A stretch of DNA of 11,198 bases, from NCBI GenBank assembly GCA_005888515.1, contig VAZR01000185.1, forward strand, positions 1-11,198, read 5' to 3'. A program made the translations under genes and the position numbers. Shown in pieces: positions 5,949 to 11,198 of this stretch. Numbering within the stretch: position 1 is the first letter of the stretch; each line of letters begins with the position of its first letter. The notes under the pieces were generated by a model that saw only the letters and a list, made by a program, of their open reading frames with translations, searched no databases and was not told the DNA's origin. The stretch is from Alphaproteobacteria bacterium (GTDB lineage Bacteria > Pseudomonadota > Alphaproteobacteria > ATCC43930 > CGMCC-115725).

Positions 5949-6374
5949 ATGTCCAAGCCCGCGCCAGCCCCGTTCCTGCGCGACCCGATCACGGTTCCCC
6001 GCAAGGAACTGATCGAGCATTACCGCGCCCAAGCTGACCGATACCGGCAATTGGCCGATCGGCAGCAGCGGTCGTCGGTGCATGAAGGGCTGCTTGATCT
6101 CGCCCGGCAGTGCGAACTAATGGCGAAGACCCTGGCAGGCCCGACGCCTGACGCGCGCACCCAGCCAGAACTCTCCAAAGACGAACTCCTTCTCATGCTC
6201 AGCCAGGTCGTCGCGGAGGAAAAGAAGGCTGTTCCGGCTGCGCAGCCCGTGGAGCGTCCGCGGCCGCCCGCTCTGCTGGAGTCGGCGCGGGAACTCTCGC
6301 TCGATGAGATCCTTCAGAAGGTTCAGCGCGACATCGCGGAAAGCAGACCAGCTGCATTACGTCAAGCGCTATAG
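5949..6374 (+). CDS. Unrecognised small cytoplasmic helical protein
   Basis: The 141 residues have no signal peptide or membrane segment. Residues about 17-64 form a charged amphipathic helical region (HYRAQADRYRQLADRQ, then GLLDLARQCELMAKTL) resembling short helical-bundle segments seen in many alphaproteobacterial proteins of unknown role. A Pro-rich linker (about 95-110) separates it from a second helix near 112-132. The ATG at 5949 is the first in frame, with no good Shine-Dalgarno before it. Coding support is the long open frame on the same strand as the tRNA, with normal composition. It sits just downstream of a tRNA gene, a common site for acquired DNA, but I see no integrase or duplicated tRNA end. 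Function unknown. Confidence 0.6.
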   Translation: MSKPAPAPFLRDPITVPRKELIEHYRAQADRYRQLADRQQRSSVHEGLLDLARQCELMAKTLAGPTPDARTQPELSKDELLLMLSQVVAEEKKAVPAAQPVERPRPPALLESARELSLDEILQKVQRDIAESRPAALRQAL

Positions 6375-6512
6375 CGGAGCGGGAAATACCTCCCGGCGGC
6401 GCGGCCGTCCGATGACGTATTCACGCGTGTGACGCGGATAGGGTCGTCGCCGAGCGCCGCCTTGATTCATATTCCTGCGTGGATCGTCGCTGGCCGCATG
6501 CCTCGATATACG

Positions 6513-6544
6513 TTGTTTAAGCAAGCACAAAATCGCCCTATAAC
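6513..6544 (+). promoter_or_regulatory. Weak candidate promoter of the thiolase gene
   Basis: An AT-rich island in an otherwise GC-rich leader holds TATAAC at 6539-6544, a good -10. The -35 is poor: TTGTTT (6513-6518) is 20 bases away, and TTTAAG (6516-6521) has the right spacing but a weak match. The ribosome binding site AGGAGGA lies at 6558-6564, six bases before the ATG. Confidence 0.3.
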
Positions 6545-6570
6545 CGGCGAACGAGCCAGGAGGACCCCCC

Positions 6571-7773
6571 ATGCGTAGCGCCGTCATCGTCTCGACCGCC
6601 CGCACGCCGATCGGCAAGGCCTATCGCGGCGTCTTCAACGACACCCAGCCGCAGGCGCTCGCCGGCCACGCAATCGCCCAGGCGGTGCGGCGCGCCGGGG
6701 TCGAGCCGGCCGAGATCGACGATGTGATCATCGGCGCGGCGTTGCAGCAGGGCGGCCAGGGTTCGAACGTCGCGCGGCAGAGCGCGATCCGCGCCGGACT
6801 GCCCGACACCGTCGCGGCAATGTCGCTCGACCGCCAGTGCTCGTCCGGGATGATGGCGATCGCGACGGCCGCCAAGGAAATCATCCATGACGGCATGACG
6901 ATCGCGGTCGGCGGCGGCGTCGAGTCGGTCTCGCTGGTGCAGAACGAGCACATGAACCGCTACCGGGCGCAGGATCCCGAGCTCGTCGAGCGCATCCCGG
7001 CGCTGTACATGACGATGATCGAGACCGCCGAGACCGTCGCCGAGCGCTACGGTATCTCGCGCGAGGCGCAGGACGAATACGCGCTGCGCTCGCAGCAGCG
7101 CACCGCCGCGGCGCAGCAGGCCGGCCGGTTCGACGACGAGATCGCGCCGTTGCCCTCGGTCATGCTGGTGAGCGACCGCAACACCGGTGAGACCTCGAAA
7201 AAATCGGTGACGTTGGACAAGGATGAGGGCAACCGCCCCGACACCTCGCTCGACGGCCTCGCGGGGCTGAAGCCGGTATTCAAGGACGGTCAGCGCGTCA
7301 AGGAGGGCCGCTTCATCACCGCCGGCAACGCCTCGCAACTCTCCGACGGCGCCTCAGCCGCGGTGCTGATGGAGGAGCAGGAGGCCGGACGCCGCGGGCT
7401 GGAGCCGCTCGGCATCTACCGAGGCATCGCGGTCGCCGGCTGCGCCCCGGACGAGATGGGCATCGGCCCGGTCTTCGCGGTGCCGAAACTGCTGCAGCAG
7501 CACGGGCTGACGATCGACGACATCGATCTCTGGGAACTCAACGAGGCCTTCGCCTGCCAGGTCATCTATTGCCGCGATCGGCTCGGCATTCCGCACGACA
7601 AGCTCAACGTCAATGGCGGCGCGATCTCGATCGGCCACCCCTATGGCATGTCGGGCGCCCGCATGGTCGGGCACGCGCTGATCGAAGGGAAACGGCGCGG
7701 CGCCAAGCTCGTCGTGTGCACGATGTGCGTCGGCGGCGGCATGGGCGCCGCCGGCCTGTTCGAGGTCGCGTAA
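6571..7773 (+). CDS. Thiolase (acetyl-CoA C-acyltransferase / acetyl-CoA acetyltransferase)
   Basis: A 400-residue cytoplasmic thiolase. It either cleaves 3-ketoacyl-CoA with CoA (beta-oxidation, aromatic or branched-acid breakdown) or condenses two acetyl-CoA. The nucleophilic Cys90 is in LDRQCSSGM. The other conserved residues are Asn324 in NEAFA, His356 in SIGHPYGMSG and Cys386 in CVGGGMGAAG. The N-terminus (AVIVSTARTPIGKAYRG) and length fit the family. The start is fixed by a strong AGGAGGA six bases upstream. The MmgE/PrpD gene follows 67 bases downstream in the same direction, so the pair is probably co-transcribed and belongs to a degradation route. Chain-length preference, and hence a symbol such as fadA or phaA, cannot be told from sequence. 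Confidence 0.93.
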   Translation: MRSAVIVSTARTPIGKAYRGVFNDTQPQALAGHAIAQAVRRAGVEPAEIDDVIIGAALQQGGQGSNVARQSAIRAGLPDTVAAMSLDRQCSSGMMAIATAAKEIIHDGMTIAVGGGVESVSLVQNEHMNRYRAQDPELVERIPALYMTMIETAETVAERYGISREAQDEYALRSQQRTAAAQQAGRFDDEIAPLPSVMLVSDRNTGETSKKSVTLDKDEGNRPDTSLDGLAGLKPVFKDGQRVKEGRFITAGNASQLSDGASAAVLMEEQEAGRRGLEPLGIYRGIAVAGCAPDEMGIGPVFAVPKLLQQHGLTIDDIDLWELNEAFACQVIYCRDRLGIPHDKLNVNGGAISIGHPYGMSGARMVGHALIEGKRRGAKLVVCTMCVGGGMGAAGLFEVA

Positions 7774-7840
7774 ACCAAAGCTTCACCACGGAGTACGTGG
7801 AGGACGTCTGCGGTGAAGTGTTTTCTCAAAGGACCGGGAA

Positions 7841-9211
7841 GTGACGATCATTGAGGGCATCGCCGAGCGCATCGGCGCCATCCATTACGACGGGCTGCCG
7901 CCGGAAGCGGTGCGCTGGGCCAAGGCGGCGATCCTCGACACCGTCGGCGTCACCTTGGCCGGCGCCGCCGAACCGTGCGCACAGATCGCCGCCGGAGTGC
8001 TCGGCCTCGGGCAGGCGGGCGGCGACTGCCTGATCTTCGGCAGCCACCGCCGCGCGACAGCGCTCGATGCCGCGCTGGTCAACGGCACCGCGGCGCATGC
8101 GCTCGATTTTGATGATGTCAGCAATTCATTGGGCGGCCACCCCTCGGCGCCGATCCTGCCGGCGCTGTTCGCGCTTGGCGAGGTCGTCGACTGTACCGGT
8201 CGCGATTTCATCACAGCCTATGTCGCGGGGTTCGAGACCGAGACGCGGATCGGCCGCGGCGTCCATTTCCATCATTACGAAAAGGGTTGGCACCCGACCG
8301 CGACCCTGGGCGTGTTTGGCGCCGCGGCGGCGTCATGCCACCTGCTCGGCCTCGACCGAACAAAAACCGCGCAGGCGCTGGCGATCGCCGCCTCGCTCGC
8401 CTCCGGCATCAAGGCCAATTTCGGCACGATGACGAAGCCATTGCATGTCGGGCATACCGCGCGAAACGGCCTCTTCGCGGCATTATTGGCGCGCGATGGC
8501 TTCACCGCCAATTCCGCCGCGCTCGAACACAAGCAGGGTTTTCTCTTGGTGTTCAACGGCGCCGGCACCTTCGACGCCGAGATCATGCTGCGCGATTGGG
8601 GACAGCCCTATGACATCGTCCGGCCCGGGCTCGGGGTGAAGCAGCATCCGTGCTGCGGCAGCACCCATCCGGCGATCGACGCGCTGTTGCTGCTGCGCGC
8701 GGCACATGAGATCGCGCCCGAGCGGGTGGCGCGGATCGATTCCTGGACGCATCCGCGCCGGCTCGCCCATACCGACCGTCCCGATCCGCAGAGCGGGCTC
8801 GATGCCAAGTTCAGCGTGCAATACTGCCTGGCCCGCGCGCTGATGCACGGCCGCATCCGGCTCGAGCATTTCGAGGGCGAGGCGTTCCGCGACCCGGCGG
8901 CGCGCGCCTTGATGCAGCACATCCACGCCGCGCCGCATCCCGAGATGGGCGAGGGAAGCGGTGAGCATCTCGGCGCCGAGGTGCGCATCATCTTCGAGGA
9001 CGGCAAGACGCTCGCCGAGCGGGTCGGCGCGGCGCTCGGCCGCGGCCCCGACAACCCGCTGCCGGAAGACGCGCTCGCCGGCAAATTCGCCGATTGCGCC
9101 TCTCGCGCCCTGCCATCCGCTCAGGTCGAGCGGCTGCAGCGCCTGCTGGTGCAACTCGACGAAGCCGCCAGCCTGCGCGCCATCACTGCCGCGATGGTGG
9201 CGCCCGAATAG
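7841..9211 (+). CDS. MmgE/PrpD family protein (2-methylcitrate dehydratase-like)
   Basis: The 456 residues begin at GTG 7841, preceded by AAAGGA at 7828-7833. Members dehydrate or isomerise small carboxylic acids; named examples are 2-methylcitrate dehydratase (propionate breakdown), cis-aconitate decarboxylase and iminodisuccinate epimerase. Visible family segments are ILDTVGVTLAGA (31-42), NGTAAHALDFDD (81-92) with GGHPSAPILPA, HPTATLGVFGAAAA, KPLHVGHTARNG, and KQHPCCGSTHPAIDALL. The late KFSVQYCLARAL segment starts the C-terminal lid domain. The protein is full length. prpB and prpC, the usual partners of true PrpD, are not in the window, so the substrate is open. Such genes often sit beside CoA-linked catabolic enzymes, consistent with the thiolase upstream. 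It ends 14 bases from the stop of the convergent vapC. Confidence 0.9.
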   Translation: MTIIEGIAERIGAIHYDGLPPEAVRWAKAAILDTVGVTLAGAAEPCAQIAAGVLGLGQAGGDCLIFGSHRRATALDAALVNGTAAHALDFDDVSNSLGGHPSAPILPALFALGEVVDCTGRDFITAYVAGFETETRIGRGVHFHHYEKGWHPTATLGVFGAAAASCHLLGLDRTKTAQALAIAASLASGIKANFGTMTKPLHVGHTARNGLFAALLARDGFTANSAALEHKQGFLLVFNGAGTFDAEIMLRDWGQPYDIVRPGLGVKQHPCCGSTHPAIDALLLLRAAHEIAPERVARIDSWTHPRRLAHTDRPDPQSGLDAKFSVQYCLARALMHGRIRLEHFEGEAFRDPAARALMQHIHAAPHPEMGEGSGEHLGAEVRIIFEDGKTLAERVGAALGRGPDNPLPEDALAGKFADCASRALPSAQVERLQRLLVQLDEAASLRAITAAMVAPE

Positions 9212-9225
9212 ATCGTGAGCTCGCG

Positions 9226-9600
9226 CTACAGCAACGATAGCCCAGCGGAGCGATACGCGCTGATCGATCGGTCACGCGTTATCAGAGTCAGTTCCTCGAC
9301 CCGCGCTTGCGCGATCAACATCCGATCGAAGGGGTCGCGGTGGTGCTGCGGCAAATCCAATAATTGGCGGCAGTGTTCCGGCAGAACGGGAAGCAGTTCG
9401 AACTCCTCGGGCACCGCAAAGAGGCTCTCGGCCGCGGCAATTCGCCCTGCCGAGGCGAGGAGGGCGATTTCCCACAGCGATACAGCGCTGATAAGACGAA
9501 GCGCCGCGCCGTCGAGCGCTCGCCGTTCGGCTGACCTCAGCTTTTCGGGCGCCGTGCGGATCCAGATGAAAATGTGGGTGTCGAGAAGCAGGCGAGGCAC
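9226..9600 (-). CDS. vapC: VapC-type PIN-domain ribonuclease toxin
   Basis: A 124-residue PIN protein; such toxins cleave RNA, usually tRNA or rRNA, with magnesium held by acidic residues. The expected residues are present: Asp7 in LLLDTHIFIW, Glu44 in SLWEIALLA, Asp89 and Asp92 in HHRDPFDRMLIAQA, and Asp110 in LITRD. The GTG start at 9600 shares one base with the antitoxin stop (TAGTG), so translation is coupled. The open frame runs further upstream to 9726, but that part only shadows the antitoxin. The HRDPFDR motif places it in the subgroup usually paired with Phd-type antitoxins. It appears intact. Regulation would be through the antitoxin promoter upstream. Confidence 0.92.
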   Translation of the reverse strand: MPRLLLDTHIFIWIRTAPEKLRSAERRALDGAALRLISAVSLWEIALLASAGRIAAAESLFAVPEEFELLPVLPEHCRQLLDLPQHHRDPFDRMLIAQARVEELTLITRDRSISAYRSAGLSLL

Positions 9601-9836
9601 TACTTCGCCCGTTTTCGGTAAAACTCCTCGATGATATCCTCGGGCAGGCTCAGATCGTCGGCGACGTAGAGGCCCTTGAGGTCGCCGTATTTGATCGGTT
9701 TTGGCCGAGGCAGCGGTCCCAGGCATGCCACGGGCCGCCCGTTGCGGGTCACGATGATCTTTTCACCCGACTCCGCGCGAGTTACGAGCGATGCGAATTC
9801 TGCCTTCGCCTGAGCTACCGAAACCTGTCCGCTCAC
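9600..9836 (-). CDS. Phd/YefM-family antitoxin partner of VapC
   Basis: The 78-residue protein begins MSGQVSVAQAKAEFASLV, the standard N-terminus of Phd/YefM DNA-binding antitoxins, followed by GEKIIVTRNGRPVACLGP. The C-terminal half (LKGLYVADDLSLPEDIIEEF) is the acidic, flexible toxin-wrapping part. I chose GTG 9836 because AGGAG lies 7 bases before it and because the family begins at this point. ATGs at 9863 and 9854 are in frame, but they fall at the likely transcription start and inside a palindrome, with no ribosome site. The protein neutralises VapC and, together with it, should repress its own promoter. Its stop overlaps the vapC start by one base. Confidence 0.88.
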   Translation of the reverse strand: MSGQVSVAQAKAEFASLVTRAESGEKIIVTRNGRPVACLGPLPRPKPIKYGDLKGLYVADDLSLPEDIIEEFYRKRAK

Positions 9837-9847
9837 GCCGTTTCTCC

Positions 9848-9862
9848 TGACCATGATGGTCA
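9848..9862. promoter_or_regulatory. Palindromic operator candidate of the toxin-antitoxin operon
   Basis: TGACCATGATGGTCA is a 7-base perfect inverted repeat around one central base. It lies between the -10 box and the antitoxin ribosome site, across the predicted transcription start. This is where an autorepressing Phd/YefM-VapC complex would be expected to bind. Confidence 0.6.
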
Positions 9863-9863
9863 T

Positions 9864-9892
9864 AATATAGTATCCGGCTGGCTTCGCGCCAA
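9864..9892 (-). promoter_or_regulatory. Probable promoter of the antitoxin-toxin operon
   Basis: Read on the minus strand, TTGGCG (-35, 9892-9887) is followed after exactly 17 bases by TATATT (-10, 9869-9864). The start of transcription falls near 9857, within the palindrome. The -35 abuts the stop codon of the aldehyde dehydrogenase gene (9895-9893), so the operon has its own promoter in a 56-base gap. Confidence 0.55.
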
Positions 9893-11198
9893 TCAGGGCG
9901 CCGCTTCGATTTCGAACTTGATCCCCTGCGCCAGGGGCAGGTCGCGCGAGTAGTTGATCGTCGTCGTCATGCGCCGCATGTAGGCTTGCCAGGAGTCGCT
10001 GCCGGCCTCGCGGCCGCCGCCGGTTTCCTTCTCGCCGCCGAAGGCGCCGCCGATCTCGGCGCCGCTCGGCCCGATATTGACGTTGACGATGCCGCAATCG
10101 CTGCCCGCCGCCGAGGTGAACAGCTCGGCCTCCCGCAGATCGGTGGTGAAGATGCTGGAGGCGAGCCCCTGCGGCACGGCATTGTGGATCGCGATCGCCG
10201 CGTCGAGTTCTCGGTAGCGCATGACATAGAGGATCGGCGCGAAGGTCTCGCGCCGCACGACCTCGCTCTGCCCGGGCATTTCGACGAGCGCCGGCCGCAC
10301 GTAATACGCGTTCGGCAATTTCTCCGCGAAAACGCGCTCGCCGCCGGACACACGACCGCCGTCGCGCTTCGCCTCGTCGAGCGCCTGCTGCATCTCGGTG
10401 AAGGCAGCCTCGCCGATCAGCGGGCCGACCAAGGTGCCGGGCTCCAGCGGGTTGCCGATCTTGACCTGCGCATAGGCGCGCTTGAGCCGCTCGGCGAGCG
10501 TCTCGGCGATGTCCTGGTGCACGATGAGACGCCGCAAGCTCGTGCAGCGCTGTCCGGCGGTGCCGACCGCGGCGAACAGGATCGCCCTGAGCGCCAGATC
10601 GAGATCGGCCGAAGGCGCGACGATCATGCCGTTATTGCCGCCGAGCTCCAGGAGCGAGCGGCCAAAGCGCTGTGCGACCCGCGGCCCGACCATCGCGCCC
10701 ATGCGGGTCGAGCCGGTGGCGCTGACGAGCGCCACACGCCGGTCGGCGGCCAGCGCTTCGCCGAGCACGGCGCCGCCGATCGCGACCTGGCTCAAACCGA
10801 TGCGCAATTCATCCGGCAGATCGCCGAACCGCGCGCCAAACAGATTGATCGCGCGACCGAACAGCGCGTTGCAGGCGAGCGCGCAGAGCGGTGTCTTGTC
10901 CGACGGTTTCCAGATCAGCGGGTCGCCGCATACCAGCGCCAGTGCGGCGTTCCACGACCACACCGCGACCGGGAAGTTGAACGCGGTGATGATCCCCACC
11001 GGCCCCAGCGGGTGCCAGGTTTCGAGCATCCGGTGCCCCGGCCGCTCGCTGGCGATGATCTTGCCATAGAGCTGGCGCGACAGGCCGACCGCGAAATCGC
11101 AGATGTCGATCATCTCCTGCACTTCGCCCTGACCCTCTTCGAGGATCTTGCCGGCCTCGATGGACACCAGCCGGCCGAGCGCCGATTTGTGCTCGCGC
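9893..11198 (-). CDS. ALDH7-family aldehyde dehydrogenase (piperideine-6-carboxylate / aminoadipate semialdehyde dehydrogenase-like), N-terminus outside the window
   Basis: About 434 residues are visible and the frame runs through the right edge (GRLVSIEAGKILEEGQGE...); roughly 60-80 N-terminal residues are missing. It oxidises an aldehyde to an acid with NAD(P). In antiquitin/AmaB relatives the substrate is alpha-aminoadipate semialdehyde, in equilibrium with piperideine-6-carboxylate, in lysine breakdown. Seen here are ITAFNFPVAVWSWN and WKPSDKTPL (cofactor binding), the general base in LLELGGNN, the catalytic Cys in TAGQRCTSLRR, and the ALDH7-specific end with GAEIGGAFGGEKETGGGRE, MRRMTTTINYS and LPLAQGIKFE. 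The family is certain; the lysine-pathway role is inferred from closeness to antiquitin. The GTG at 11167 is internal and not the start. No lysine catabolism partner is visible. Confidence 0.9.
   Translation of the reverse strand, partial: REHKSALGRLVSIEAGKILEEGQGEVQEMIDICDFAVGLSRQLYGKIIASERPGHRMLETWHPLGPVGIITAFNFPVAVWSWNAALALVCGDPLIWKPSDKTPLCALACNALFGRAINLFGARFGDLPDELRIGLSQVAIGGAVLGEALAADRRVALVSATGSTRMGAMVGPRVAQRFGRSLLELGGNNGMIVAPSADLDLALRAILFAAVGTAGQRCTSLRRLIVHQDIAETLAERLKRAYAQVKIGNPLEPGTLVGPLIGEAAFTEMQQALDEAKRDGGRVSGGERVFAEKLPNAYYVRPALVEMPGQSEVVRRETFAPILYVMRYRELDAAIAIHNAVPQGLASSIFTTDLREAELFTSAAGSDCGIVNVNIGPSGAEIGGAFGGEKETGGGREAGSDSWQAYMRRMTTTINYSRDLPLAQGIKFEIEAAP

Noticed and set aside
6538..7338. 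Minus-strand open frame of 266 codons opposite the thiolase
   Set aside because: Antisense shadow of a full-length thiolase with all catalytic residues; Arg/His/Asp-rich with no domain.
9637..10097. Upstream extension of the antitoxin frame to 10097
   Set aside because: The upstream part lies within the ALDH gene in another frame and is Arg-rich noise; the family N-terminus and the ribosome site place the start at 9836.
1..11198. CRISPR array or insertion sequence
   Set aside because: No regularly spaced direct repeats and no transposase-like frame with terminal inverted repeats are visible.

Overview
The window is GC-rich, densely packed DNA typical of an alphaproteobacterium. The support is the gph / glmU / glmS grouping, a DUF3108-type periplasmic protein, alphaproteobacterial-style intergenic palindromes of the 'PAKAG' kind, and strong G/C preference at third codon positions. 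Genus cannot be assigned from the sequence; an environmental member of Rhodospirillales or Hyphomicrobiales would fit.

Layout. Positions 1-232 hold an open frame that enters from the left edge and is less GC-rich than the rest. A small possible membrane protein lies at 346-675 (-). The amino-sugar block follows on the minus strand: glmU (start 3983, broken) and then glmS (2610-787), separated by a REP-like double hairpin. Divergent from glmU is a HAD-family phosphoglycolate phosphatase (4137-4805, +). Its 3' end overlaps a convergent, secreted DUF3108-type protein (5616-4795, -). A tRNA-Val(CAC) gene with its own TTGACA promoter lies at 5726-5800, followed by an unrecognised small helical protein (5949-6374, +). 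A thiolase (6571-7773, +) and a MmgE/PrpD protein (7841-9211, +) form a probable catabolic pair. A compact Phd/VapC toxin-antitoxin operon (9836-9226, -) sits between them and an ALDH7-type (antiquitin/AmaB-like) aldehyde dehydrogenase, which runs off the right edge (9893-11198, -).

How the genes relate. GlmS makes glucosamine-6-phosphate. GlmU normally carries out the last two steps to UDP-GlcNAc, the precursor of peptidoglycan and lipid A. Here glmU has lost its inter-domain linker and part of the first left-handed beta-helix turns, and the reading frame changes at about 3300-3306, although both catalytic domains are otherwise well conserved. Because GlmU activity is normally essential, this is the most important anomaly in the window: a real deletion backed up by another copy, a split into two proteins, or an assembly error. 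The thiolase, MmgE/PrpD and ALDH7 genes suggest acyl-CoA, organic-acid or lysine-type catabolism, but no complete pathway is visible.

I did not find a convincing new multi-gene system. The points worth following are the broken glmU, a REP-like palindrome that appears to have been absorbed in frame into the DUF3108 gene, and the very compact promoter/operator of the toxin-antitoxin pair.
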